From: an uncultured Monoglobus sp.
Lineage (GTDB): Bacteria > Bacillota > Clostridia > Monoglobales > Monoglobaceae
Assembly (NCBI GenBank): GCA_947628795.1
Contig: CANRBF010000012.1
Coordinates: 1 to 54,024, forward strand
Length of the DNA: 54,024 nt
Reading direction: 5' to 3'
The translations under genes were made by a program, and so were the position numbers. Shown here piece by piece: positions 16,149 to 25,229 of the stretch (positions are counted from its first letter, which is position 1; every line of letters starts with the position of its first letter). Below the pieces are notes generated by a model. The model was given only the letters and a program-made list of their open reading frames with translations. It was not told the origin of the DNA and made no database searches.

Positions 16149-18065
16149 ATGGTTGGAGTATTGCTGTATATTCTGTTTCTTTTAATAGGTTTCGCTTATG
16201 CGAACATGTATTTTAAAGATAAGGATATATTTTTTCAGGCCTGGACCGGAGGTTTGATCGGTACCCTGGGATTGATGTGGGGCATAATACCGTTTGCATT
16301 TGTTTTCGGCTTTTCGATTGCCGCTCATCTGATATTGCTGGCGGTGTTTATAGGCGCATATATCTTATTGTTTTATCTCAAAAAGAAAAGTATTAATCAA
16401 ATAAAGACCAATATACGCTATAATAAATCCGAGGCCCCGATGACAGGATTGATATTCCTCTGTCTTATACTTCCTATTTCGATAATTATGTGGGTCCTTC
16501 TCACAAATCATATTATGGCTCCTTATGAAGGAGGCGCCGTTTCCACCGGTCAGTCGACATATGGTGATCTTGCCATGCACATGGGAATAGTAACAAGCGT
16601 TGCCGAAAGAGGCGTTTTTCCTCCGTCGCATAATCTGCTTTTGGGACAGCGGCTCGGATATCCGTTTTTGATCGACACGCTGTCGTCAAGCTTGTTTTTG
16701 TTCGGAACGCCGCTTCGCTGGGCCGTTCTCGTTCCGAGTTATGTGTGTTGCCTTCTGCTCGCGATGGGCTTCTATTATCTGTCGTACAAGCTTGTCAAGC
16801 GCCGCAGCGCCGCGATACTTGCGACCGTGCTGTTCTTTATAGGCGGAGGTTTCGGTTTCGCCTACTTCTTTGAGGGCGCCAAGGCGGACCACACCGCGTT
16901 TACCAAAATTTTTAACGACTATTATCACACTCCGACAAATTATAATGAGGAAAATATCAGATGGGCGAATCCGATTTGCGATATGATCATTCCCCAGCGC
17001 ACCACAATGGCCGGTTGGACATATCTGACGTTTACGCTGTGGCTGCTGCTTGACGCGTGGGAGTCAAAAAAAAGAAGCGCGTTTATCTTCCTTGGCGTTA
17101 TCGCGGGATGCATGCCGATGATCCACACCCACTCGTTTATGGGTCTGGGCATTATATCGGTCGCCGCTTTTGTCGCTGATATGATAATGTCAAAAGACAA
17201 GAAAAACGACTTTATAAATTGGCTGTGCTTTGGCGGAATCACGATCGCTATGGCGCTGCCGCAGCTGTTCATTTGGACATTCAGCCAGGCGGACTCGGAG
17301 GGGTTTGTAAAGTTTGCGCCGTTCTGGGTAAACGAGCAAGACCCGAACTTCTGGTTCTGGATCAAGAACTGGGGAATAGCGGCCCTGTTTGTTGTTCCTG
17401 CGTTTTTAAACACCGGAAAGCGAAACAAAATCGTTATGTGCGGTGCGGCTCTGATATTCGTTATCGCCGAGCTGATCCTGTTCCAGCCGCTGCCGTATGA
17501 CAATAATAAGCTGTTCTTTGTCTCGTATATGATTTTTCTAATAATAATAAGCGAGTATTTCCTTGTGCTGTTCGACAAGCTCAAGGGCGTGAAGGGCAGA
17601 TACTTTTTGGCCGCGCTCGTTATACTTGCCGGCACGGTGTCGGGCGCGCTGACTATAGGCCGCGAGTATCACTCGGGTGCGATGTACCAAACATTCTCAA
17701 AAGCGGATATTGAATACGCTGAATTTGTCAAGGACAATACCGACAAGCGGGGAACCTTTGCCGCGTACTATAATCATCTGAATCCGACCGCGGTGATGGC
17801 GGGACGCCAGATGTATTTTGGCGGCGAGATGTGGATGGGTTCTCACGGATACGGAAATCTTGTTTCCGAGAGAAAGAAGGTTTTAAACGAGTTATACGGC
17901 TCGTCTGACAGCGAGAAACTTAAAAGCATCGCGCGAGAAAATAATATTGATTATGTTGTGCTGTCAAACAATGAGCTGTCGAATTTGAAAGTCAATCAAT
18001 CCGCGTTCAGCGGGCTGGATAAAATATACGACCAAGGCGGAATAAAGCTTTATAAAATTGATTAG
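16149..18065 (+). CDS. polytopic membrane protein, GT-C-like
   Basis: 638 residues with about a dozen hydrophobic segments from the N-terminus to about residue 500, then a soluble tail of about 130 residues. After three or four membrane spans comes the first large outer loop, with TYGDLAMHMGIVTSVAERG near residue 140, an acidic motif placed like the catalytic Asp of GT-C enzymes that use lipid-linked sugars. Further on are two clustered His residues (IHTHSF). I recognise the architecture but no precise family. As first gene of a glycan operon it may add a sugar from a polyprenyl-phosphate donor on the outer face. ATG 16149 has AAAGGCGG 8 bases upstream. The gene is AT-richer than the housekeeping genes. 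Confidence 0.7.
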   Translation: MVGVLLYILFLLIGFAYANMYFKDKDIFFQAWTGGLIGTLGLMWGIIPFAFVFGFSIAAHLILLAVFIGAYILLFYLKKKSINQIKTNIRYNKSEAPMTGLIFLCLILPISIIMWVLLTNHIMAPYEGGAVSTGQSTYGDLAMHMGIVTSVAERGVFPPSHNLLLGQRLGYPFLIDTLSSSLFLFGTPLRWAVLVPSYVCCLLLAMGFYYLSYKLVKRRSAAILATVLFFIGGGFGFAYFFEGAKADHTAFTKIFNDYYHTPTNYNEENIRWANPICDMIIPQRTTMAGWTYLTFTLWLLLDAWESKKRSAFIFLGVIAGCMPMIHTHSFMGLGIISVAAFVADMIMSKDKKNDFINWLCFGGITIAMALPQLFIWTFSQADSEGFVKFAPFWVNEQDPNFWFWIKNWGIAALFVVPAFLNTGKRNKIVMCGAALIFVIAELILFQPLPYDNNKLFFVSYMIFLIIISEYFLVLFDKLKGVKGRYFLAALVILAGTVSGALTIGREYHSGAMYQTFSKADIEYAEFVKDNTDKRGTFAAYYNHLNPTAVMAGRQMYFGGEMWMGSHGYGNLVSERKKVLNELYGSSDSEKLKSIARENNIDYVVLSNNELSNLKVNQSAFSGLDKIYDQGGIKLYKID

Positions 18066-18084
18066 ACTCGAAAAGAGGTAGGTT

Positions 18085-19065
18085 ATGGAAAAAATATCCG
18101 TTATAGTCCCGTGTTTTAACGAGGAGAAAGCCGTTCCGATATTTTATCGCGAGATAAGCAAAGTCGCGGAGGGTATCTCCGGCGTCGAATTTGAGTTTCT
18201 GTTTGTGAACGACGGCTCCAAGGACAAAACCGAGGAGGTCCTTCTGGGTCTTTCTGAAAAGGACAAGCGCGTTAAATATATATCGTTTTCAAGAAATTTC
18301 GGAAAAGAAGGCGCTATGTACGCCGGAATGGAAAACGCGTCCGGCGATTATGTCGTGATCATGGATGTGGATCTGCAGGATCCGCCCTCGCTCATTCCGG
18401 AGATGTATGATATTTTAAAAACCGGCGAGTATGACTGCGCGGCCACTCGCCGCGTGAACCGAAAGGGTGAGGCGAAGATACGCTCGCTGTTCGCGCGGGC
18501 GTTTTACATGCTGATCAATCATATTTCTCAGACCGAGATCGTGGACGGCGCCAGAGATTTTCGCATGATGACGCGTCAAATGACCGACAGTATTCTCGGT
18601 ATGTGCGAGTATAACAGATTTTCAAAGGGAATCTTTTCGTGGGTCGGATTTGAGACCAAATGGATAGGCTACGAAAATGTGAACCGCAGCGCCGGCGAGA
18701 CCAAGTGGTCGTTTTGGAAGCTGTTTAAATATTCTTTGGACGGCATTGTGGGCTTTTCCACCGCTCCGCTGGCGATGGCTTCGCTTATGGGTATAATTCT
18801 GTTTTTCGTTTCGATCGTCGGAATTATATTTATAATAGTCAGACAGCTGCTTTACGGCGGCAGCGCGTACGGATGGCCCTCTATGATCTGCGTTATACTT
18901 TTTGTCGGCGGACTTCAGCTGCTGTCGATAGGTATTTTGGGTCAATATCTGTCAAAGACATATCTTGAAACCAAAAAACGGCCGCTATATATTATAAAAA
19001 AGACAAATATTAATTCTCCGTCCAAGTTTGACGCTAAGTTTCGAGCACATAAAAATTCGGATTGA
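18085..19065 (+). CDS. polyprenyl-phosphate glycosyltransferase (GT2, GtrB/DPM-like)
   Basis: 326 residues. The cytoplasmic GT2 domain has VIVPCFNEEKAV (residues 6-17), FVNDGSKD (40-47) and the metal-binding DVDLQDP (94-100). It is followed by two C-terminal membrane helices at about 230-260 and 270-300. This layout is typical of enzymes that load glucose or another sugar from a nucleotide donor onto undecaprenyl phosphate at the inner membrane face. The partner GtrA-like flippase lies two genes downstream. ATG 18085 has AGAGGT upstream. It shares the operon with the preceding gene (19-base gap). The sugar cannot be read from the sequence. Confidence 0.9.
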   Translation: MEKISVIVPCFNEEKAVPIFYREISKVAEGISGVEFEFLFVNDGSKDKTEEVLLGLSEKDKRVKYISFSRNFGKEGAMYAGMENASGDYVVIMDVDLQDPPSLIPEMYDILKTGEYDCAATRRVNRKGEAKIRSLFARAFYMLINHISQTEIVDGARDFRMMTRQMTDSILGMCEYNRFSKGIFSWVGFETKWIGYENVNRSAGETKWSFWKLFKYSLDGIVGFSTAPLAMASLMGIILFFVSIVGIIFIIVRQLLYGGSAYGWPSMICVILFVGGLQLLSIGILGQYLSKTYLETKKRPLYIIKKTNINSPSKFDAKFRAHKNSD

Positions 19066-19113
19066 TATAATATGTTTTCTGAATAAAAATAATCGAATAA
19101 GGGAGAAAACAGT

Positions 19114-21378
19114 ATGCGAAAGATTCAGTTAAAGCTTAAAGCGAAAGAGGCAAATGGGATTAACGCGACAAAAGCGTTTAATAATTTTGATTTGCCGCGA
19201 AACGGATATATTGCGCTTATTGTAGGTTTGGCGCTGATTATTATTACATTATTTTCCGGATTTGGCCCCTCAAATGAGATGAGCTATGATCTCAGCACTG
19301 ATGTGACTAAAGGCGATTATACCTATTATTTGCCGCGCATTACGTTGCCTAAGGGTGATTATAAGTTTAACCTCAACTCAAATAATTCAAACAGAAAAAT
19401 TCTTATCGAGTCCGGCGACGGAGAAAATGTTTTTGAGGGCAGTCTTTCTGAGCTTAACGACAACGAGGTCAGTCTTGACAAGGATTATGCCGAATTGGTT
19501 ATAAAAGCTGACGGAAGCGCAGATTTGAAAAAGCTTACTGTCACGGGACACGGCTCTATTTTTAATGACAAATATTTTCTGGCATTGGTTTTATTTTTGG
19601 CAATGCTGTGGTTATTATATATAAAATACGGGGAACACAAAGACAATGTGGACGCATTTATGCCGGTGTTTCTTGTGCTTATAGCGCTTGTGTCTTCGTA
19701 CACGTTTTTCACAAACTACCTGTCCCGTTCTCACGACCTGTCATTTCATCTTGAAAGAATCGAGGGAATCAAAGAGGGACTGCAGGCGGGACAGTTTCCC
19801 GTTAGGATCCAGCCCCGACAGATAAACGGATACGGCTATTCGGTCGGCATTTATTATCCGGACTTATTCTTGTATTTTCCCGCGATCCTCAGGTTGTGCG
19901 GCGTGTCGCTTGTAATGGCGTATAAGTCGTTGTGGATAGCGGCGTCGATAGCGACATCGCTGATTACCTATTACAGTGTTAAGGGAATTACAAAATCGAG
20001 ATATTCCGCGGCCGCGGCCGCGGTGATATACACCACTTGCACGTGGAGACTTACAAATATTTGCGTGCGCGGAGCCATGGGCGAAGGTTTGGCGATGACT
20101 TTCCTGCCGCTGTTGATATACGGAATTTATGAGATCCTTTGGGGAGACAAAAAGTGGTGGATTTTGGTTTTAGGCGCGACCTTCATTTTGCAGTCGCATA
20201 TTATCAGCACGGTCTATTGCGCAGTTTTTTCGGTGCTGTTTTTATTGTTTTCGGCGCGTCGTCTCGCGCGGGACAAAAGATGGCTGGCGCTCTTGAAGGC
20301 CGCGGGTATGATTTTGTTGGTTAACGCATGGTTCTTGGTCGCGTTTGCGACAACATATCTGGGCTTTGATATTAACGATACGTTTGATTTGTCACAGGAA
20401 ACGAGTTTCCCGTATAATTCAACCGTTTTCGCCCAGCTGTTCAATGCGCTGTACAACACAGATTCGCTGCAAAGACCGTATTTTTCGGGAGTCGGAAAGT
20501 CGCTGTCTCTTACGCCCGGTATAGGTGTGCTGGCGGCAACAGCCGTGAGCGTGCTATACTTTCTTTTTCCCGCGGGAAAGAAAAAACCTAAAAACAGCGC
20601 TTTTATGACGCTCTTGTTTGCGGCGGGAATAGTGGTATTGTTTATGTCCACGTCATTGTTCCCGTGGAAACTGCTTACGGATAAATTGTTCGCGATCAAG
20701 GCGTTAGCAAATATTATTCAGTTCCCGTGGAGATTTATAACGCTGTCGTGCGCGGCTTTGTGCGTAGTCGGCGCATGGGTCATGGGCGTCACCAGAAAAG
20801 AAAAATCAACAAACTTTTTGGCGGCGATCTCCATAGTTTGTATAATAGGCGTGTTGGTTAACGGAACTTTTGTGCTGGGTCATGACATAGCGATAAAAAA
20901 AGGAGTTAGTTTTTTCAAAGAGAAAGATGTGTTTATATCACACGATTATTTGCCCGCCGCGTTAAATACCGGCGCGTCGTTTGAGTGTAATACATACAAA
21001 ACATCAGACAAATCATTTGGTGTGAAAAACTATGACAAAAACGGCACAAGCATAAACGTTGAATTATCCGAGGCGCCCGGCAAAGACAACAGCTGGTTGG
21101 AAGTTCCATTGATTTATTATTGGGGTTATAAGGCGGTTGACGGCGGCGGCAAACGTTTGGATGTGGTTCAAAACGACAAGGGTATTTTGAGAATAATGCT
21201 CAGACCGGATACCGACAGTGTGCGTTTGAAATACACCGGAACATGGTTCTACCGTTTGGGTGATATAATAACTCTGCTGACTCTTATTGCTTTGGCGGCG
21301 TTGGCCGTATATAAAAAATTTTTCCGCCCCGTCGGAGAATCGGCGGAGCTTGCAAAATCTGACGGTGCAAAGGAATAA
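19114..21378 (+). CDS. large polytopic membrane protein (6-pyruvoyl-tetrahydropterin-synthase-related family)
   Basis: 754 residues. One N-terminal membrane helix is followed by a ~100-residue soluble domain and a second helix at about 155. Then comes a block of about ten helices starting with the motif SRSHDLSFHLERIEGIKEGLQ near residue 210. R-S-H-D-L-x-F-H and the following QFPVR and YGYSVGIYYP are hallmarks of a clostridial membrane family annotated as 6-pyruvoyl-tetrahydropterin-synthase-related, a misleading name for GT-C-like proteins. A C-terminal soluble segment (about 600-710) and one last helix complete it. Probable role: sugar transfer or polymer handling on the outer face. ATG 19114 has AGGGAG upstream. 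Confidence 0.7.
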   Translation: MRKIQLKLKAKEANGINATKAFNNFDLPRNGYIALIVGLALIIITLFSGFGPSNEMSYDLSTDVTKGDYTYYLPRITLPKGDYKFNLNSNNSNRKILIESGDGENVFEGSLSELNDNEVSLDKDYAELVIKADGSADLKKLTVTGHGSIFNDKYFLALVLFLAMLWLLYIKYGEHKDNVDAFMPVFLVLIALVSSYTFFTNYLSRSHDLSFHLERIEGIKEGLQAGQFPVRIQPRQINGYGYSVGIYYPDLFLYFPAILRLCGVSLVMAYKSLWIAASIATSLITYYSVKGITKSRYSAAAAAVIYTTCTWRLTNICVRGAMGEGLAMTFLPLLIYGIYEILWGDKKWWILVLGATFILQSHIISTVYCAVFSVLFLLFSARRLARDKRWLALLKAAGMILLVNAWFLVAFATTYLGFDINDTFDLSQETSFPYNSTVFAQLFNALYNTDSLQRPYFSGVGKSLSLTPGIGVLAATAVSVLYFLFPAGKKKPKNSAFMTLLFAAGIVVLFMSTSLFPWKLLTDKLFAIKALANIIQFPWRFITLSCAALCVVGAWVMGVTRKEKSTNFLAAISIVCIIGVLVNGTFVLGHDIAIKKGVSFFKEKDVFISHDYLPAALNTGASFECNTYKTSDKSFGVKNYDKNGTSINVELSEAPGKDNSWLEVPLIYYWGYKAVDGGGKRLDVVQNDKGILRIMLRPDTDSVRLKYTGTWFYRLGDIITLLTLIALAALAVYKKFFRPVGESAELAKSDGAKE

Positions 21379-21391
21379 CGGAGGACACTTT

Positions 21392-21838
21392 ATGAAAGAA
21401 TTTTTTGACGCGCTGAAAAGGTTTGACATGAACGCTCTTTTCCGCGCGGAGACAACAAACGGATTTATACAGTTTTTCAGATATATATTTGTCGGCGGTA
21501 TCGCTTTTGTGGCCGATGCCGGTGCGCTGTGGCTGTGCGAAAAGTTTATGCATTATCTGATCGCGGCGGCTATCGCGTTTGTGTTCGGACTGGTCGTCAA
21601 TTATGTGCTGTCGGTGTGCTTTGTGTTCAGCGACAGTGAGCGAACCACAAGCAGGACTGCCGAATTTATAATATACGCGATCATCGGCGTTATCGGTCTG
21701 GGACTGACCGAGCTTATTATGTGGCTGTTCACCGATGTGATAGGACTTTATTTCCTGCTTTCAAAGATCGTCGCGGCGGCGATCGTGCTGGTGTGGAACT
21801 TTGTGGCGAGGAAGAAGATCATATATACAAATAAATAA
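21392..21838 (+). CDS. GtrA-like membrane protein
   Basis: 148 residues with four membrane helices and the GtrA signatures FFRYIFVGGIAFVADAG near residue 30 and FVFGLVVNYVLS near 65. It ends in a short basic tail (ARKKIIY). GtrA proteins are thought to flip undecaprenyl-phosphate-linked sugars made by GtrB-type enzymes, which fits the GT2 gene two places upstream. I chose ATG 21392 with GGAGGA upstream; an earlier in-frame start would add 35 residues lying inside the previous gene. Confidence 0.9.
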   Translation: MKEFFDALKRFDMNALFRAETTNGFIQFFRYIFVGGIAFVADAGALWLCEKFMHYLIAAAIAFVFGLVVNYVLSVCFVFSDSERTTSRTAEFIIYAIIGVIGLGLTELIMWLFTDVIGLYFLLSKIVAAAIVLVWNFVARKKIIYTNK

Positions 21839-21883
21839 GTAAATAAGGCAAAAAGAAATAAAGCGATAGAGAGGTAGTATTTT

Positions 21884-23428
21884 ATGAAAAAAGCAGTTAT
21901 AATCGGCGCGGGTCCCGCGGGACTGACCGCGGCTCATGAGCTTTTGAGCAGATCAAAAGAGTACAGCGTGACGATTCTTGAGGAGAGCGACAGAATAGGC
22001 GGTATCTCTCAGACAGTCAGATACAAGGGCAACAGAATGGATATAGGCGGTCACAGATTTTTTTCGAAGGATGACCGCGTTACCGAGTGGTGGTACAACA
22101 TACTGCCGCCGCAGGGCGCGCCTTCAAAGGACGATATCCTGCTCGGCCGCAAGCGCGAATACCAAGAGGGCGGAGCCGATCCCGAAAAGACCGACAACGT
22201 TATGCTCAAGCGCAACCGTGTGTCCAGAATATACTATGACGGCAAGTTTTTTGATTATCCCGTTACCATGAAGTGGGAGACAATAAAAAACATGGGCTTC
22301 TTCACCACGATGAAGGCGGGCTTTTCTTATTTGGGAGCCACGGCGAAAAAGCTGCCCGAGGATTCTCTCGAAAACTTTTATATAAACCGTTTCGGCAAGG
22401 TGCTGTACTCGATGTTTTTCGAGGGCTATACCGAAAAACTGTGGGGCAGACACCCGAAGTATATCTCCGCCGACTGGGGCTCGCAGCGCGTGAAGGGTCT
22501 TTCGATCAAAGCCGTTATCAAAGACATGTTCGGCAAGATCTTCGGAGGCAAGAACAAAAAGGTCGAGACCTCGCTGATCGAGGAATATATCTATCCCAAG
22601 CTCGGCCCGGGCCAGCTGTGGGAGACCGTGCGCGACAGAGCGGCCGAGATGGGCGCCGAGGTCAAGATGAACTGCCCGGTCGTTAAGATAAACGAAAAAG
22701 GCGGAAAGATAAGCGGCGTCGAGTATATCGAAAACGGCGAGAGAAAAACAATGGAGTGCGACGTGCTGATCTCGTCTATGCCGGTCAAGGATCTGCTTGA
22801 CGCGTTCACAAGCCCGGAGCCCGAGATGAAGAAGATCGCCGACGGTCTGCCGTACCGTGACTTTATCACGGTCGGACTTTTGGTTGACAAATTAAAGCTT
22901 GAGAACAAGACGGACATAAAGACCGTGGGAAACATCGTGCCCGACTGCTGGATATACGTGCAGGACACGTCGGTCAAGCTGGGCAGGATACAGATATTCA
23001 ACAACTGGTCACCCTATATGGTCGAGGATTTTGAAAACAAGGTCTGGATCGGACTTGAGTATTTCTGCGACGAGGGCGACAAATACTGGAACATGAGCGA
23101 CGAGGATTTTATCGAGTTCGCGAAGGGCGAGCTTGAGAAGATCGGAGTGATAGACAAAAAAGACGTGCTGGACGCCCACAGAGAGAGGATCAAAAAGGCG
23201 TATCCCGCGTATTTTGACACATACGATCAAATGGACGAGCTTATAGAGTATTTAAACGGCTTTGAAAATCTCTATTGCGTCGGAAGAAACGGCCAGCATC
23301 GCTACAACAACATGGACCATTCGATGGTGACGTCGTTTGAGACGGTGGACGCGATACTGGAGCATAAGACCGACAAGTCGCCGATCTGGAACGTGAACAC
23401 CGAGGAAGAGTACCACGAGTCAAAGTAA
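21884..23428 (+). CDS. FAD-dependent oxidoreductase, UDP-galactopyranose-mutase-like
   Basis: 514 residues. The Rossmann-type dinucleotide fold starts at residue 4 with [16 protein letters not shown], and [11 protein letters not shown] and DIGGHRFFS belong to the amine-oxidase/Glf-like flavoprotein group. The C-terminal [16 protein letters not shown] is the second FAD-contact block. In this group the best-known enzyme is UDP-galactopyranose mutase, but family members near GtrA/GtrB pairs often have no proven substrate. It may make a furanose donor or oxidise a sugar nucleotide for the glycan. ATG 21884 has AGAGAGGT upstream. It ends the first half of the operon, and a terminator hairpin follows. 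Confidence 0.85.
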   Translation: MKKAVIIGAGPAGLTAAHELLSRSKEYSVTILEESDRIGGISQTVRYKGNRMDIGGHRFFSKDDRVTEWWYNILPPQGAPSKDDILLGRKREYQEGGADPEKTDNVMLKRNRVSRIYYDGKFFDYPVTMKWETIKNMGFFTTMKAGFSYLGATAKKLPEDSLENFYINRFGKVLYSMFFEGYTEKLWGRHPKYISADWGSQRVKGLSIKAVIKDMFGKIFGGKNKKVETSLIEEYIYPKLGPGQLWETVRDRAAEMGAEVKMNCPVVKINEKGGKISGVEYIENGERKTMECDVLISSMPVKDLLDAFTSPEPEMKKIADGLPYRDFITVGLLVDKLKLENKTDIKTVGNIVPDCWIYVQDTSVKLGRIQIFNNWSPYMVEDFENKVWIGLEYFCDEGDKYWNMSDEDFIEFAKGELEKIGVIDKKDVLDAHRERIKKAYPAYFDTYDQMDELIEYLNGFENLYCVGRNGQHRYNNMDHSMVTSFETVDAILEHKTDKSPIWNVNTEEEYHESK

Positions 23429-23431
23429 AGC

Positions 23432-23465
23432 AAACGGGTACCGAATATTTTTTCGATACCCGTTT
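23432..23465 (+). terminator. hairpin after the flavoprotein gene
   Basis: AAACGGGTA (23432-23440) pairs with TACCCGTTT (23457-23465), with an inner CGAA/TTCG pairing. The T run lies in the loop and the tail is short, so termination may be partial. Confidence 0.6.
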
Positions 23466-23525
23466 ATCATCGCGTTGTCGGGAGCCTGAGTTTCCCTGAA
23501 ACGCGGGATCGGAAGACGATTATTG

Positions 23526-23554
23526 TTGACATTTTTCAAGGTATTTGATATAAT
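23526..23554 (+). promoter_or_regulatory. consensus promoter inside the glycan cluster
   Basis: TTGACA (23526-23531), 17 bases, TATAAT (23549-23554): a perfect vegetative promoter 39 bases before the next gene. The second half of the glycan cluster can therefore be expressed on its own. Confidence 0.9.
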
Positions 23555-23592
23555 ATGCCTTGCGTTTATTTTATGAAAAGGACGGAATATAA

Positions 23593-25179
23593 ATGAAAAT
23601 AGGTTACAAAAATCTCAAAATTTTAGCGGTTTTATATGCGTTCGTGCCGATCATAGTATTTTACGCGGGTTGGCTGAACATTATAGCAGCGATCGTATTT
23701 ATAGCTCTGTCGGCGTCCGCGATCTTCTTTTTCATAAAAAACGCCTCTCACAGAGACGGAAAATTCAAATCGATCACTCTTTCAAAAAAACAAATAATAA
23801 TCATAGCCGTCATAGCGTTTGTGTGGTGCTTTATGGCGGGTCAAGGCGGGTTCGTGCACCAATCGACCGATCACGCTGCGCGGAACACGATTTTTAAGAA
23901 TATCATAGCTTACGACTGGCCGGTGACATTTGATAACGGAAATGTTATGATGTGCTACTACATCGCTCATTGGATGGTTCCCGCGTTATTCGGAAAACTT
24001 GCGTTATTGATTTCCGGAAGCACGCGCGCGGCATATATCGTCGGAAACGTTGCGCTCCTGCTTTGGAGCAGCCTCGGCTGTTTTATTGTTTTGTTGCTGA
24101 CGGCAATGATAACAAACACCGGAAAAAAGCCGATGTTTTTTATAGCGATATTTATGTTTATATTCTTCAGTGGTCTTGACATTGTAGGTGTTTTGCTGCT
24201 AAAGAAAGTCAACTTGATTAACGGCGATATACATCTTGAATGGTGGAACAAGATTTGGATGCAGTACAGTTCAAACACGACTTGTCTTTATTGGGTCTAT
24301 AATCAGTGTATTGTGCCGTGGATAATCATACTGTGTATAATTAACGAAACAAAGCTGAAAAACCTTGCTTTACTGGCGATTTTGGCTTTTCCGTACGGAC
24401 CTTTGCCGTTTTTGGGCATAGTGATCATATGTATACTCAAAGCTGTGTCCGTATTGTGTAAAGCGATAAAGGCAAAAAATATCGGAGCGTTTTTCAAAGA
24501 TGCGTTTTCGCCGCAAAACATTCTCGGCTTTCTTGCCGTTGCGCCGGTATATATGCTTTACTACACGGCCAATGTGGTCGTTGCAAGCACCGGCGCCGGA
24601 ACGTCGGCGGGAAGCGGTTCGAAAATGGGCTTCCGCGTTTATGACAAATACGTTGCGGCTTTTAAAGCGAAAGATGTCAAGACGCTTATTAATTACGCGA
24701 AATGGTATACCATATTTATGATACTTGAGGGCGGATTATACGCGGCGGTTGTTTTAAAACGGTCAAAACCCAATATGGTGTTTATCGGAACACTAATTTC
24801 CCTTTTGATAATTCCTGTGTTCCAACTGGGCGGAAGCGCGGATTTCTGTATGCGCGTTTCCATACCGGGTTTGGTTTATTTATGTATCGCCTTTATACAG
24901 GTTGTAATAGCCGAAATGCCGGAATGGGGCGAATACGGAACATTTAGCAATTGTGTGCGGCATAAAAAGCTTCTTGCCGCGGCCCTAATTATATTTATCA
25001 TCGGAAGCGTTACGCCTGCGACTGAGGTCAAGCGCGAATTATTGGGTACTGTTTCCACACCGTACAGCGATATCATGAAGCATTTTGACGAAGTCGATCC
25101 GGTGAGCGGAAACAATTTCTTGGCAAAAAATTATAAGGAATCCGATTTTTATAAATATTTTGGCAAAAAATCGAAATAA
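23593..25179 (+). CDS. polytopic membrane protein, GT-C-like
   Basis: 528 residues with about twelve hydrophobic segments. The first large loop contains QGGFVHQSTDHAARNTIF near residue 90 and NVMMCYYIAHWMVPALFG near 120, a layout like the 16149-18065 product (acidic motif after the early helices, then a Y-x-x-H-W-M motif), so the two may be distant paralogues. I cannot assign a family from sight. It probably acts on a lipid-linked sugar or a glycan chain. ATG 23593 is preceded by AAAGGACGG. It is the first gene after the internal promoter. Confidence 0.65.
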   Translation: MKIGYKNLKILAVLYAFVPIIVFYAGWLNIIAAIVFIALSASAIFFFIKNASHRDGKFKSITLSKKQIIIIAVIAFVWCFMAGQGGFVHQSTDHAARNTIFKNIIAYDWPVTFDNGNVMMCYYIAHWMVPALFGKLALLISGSTRAAYIVGNVALLLWSSLGCFIVLLLTAMITNTGKKPMFFIAIFMFIFFSGLDIVGVLLLKKVNLINGDIHLEWWNKIWMQYSSNTTCLYWVYNQCIVPWIIILCIINETKLKNLALLAILAFPYGPLPFLGIVIICILKAVSVLCKAIKAKNIGAFFKDAFSPQNILGFLAVAPVYMLYYTANVVVASTGAGTSAGSGSKMGFRVYDKYVAAFKAKDVKTLINYAKWYTIFMILEGGLYAAVVLKRSKPNMVFIGTLISLLIIPVFQLGGSADFCMRVSIPGLVYLCIAFIQVVIAEMPEWGEYGTFSNCVRHKKLLAAALIIFIIGSVTPATEVKRELLGTVSTPYSDIMKHFDEVDPVSGNNFLAKNYKESDFYKYFGKKSK

Positions 25180-25229
25180 AGACTAAAGAATAATAAGACA
25201 AAAACATCAATCGGAAAGGAGAAACCAAA

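Noticed and set aside
20010..20025. Tandem CCGCGGCCG palindromes
   Set aside because: They encode an alanine run in a membrane helix; no sign of function beyond coding.
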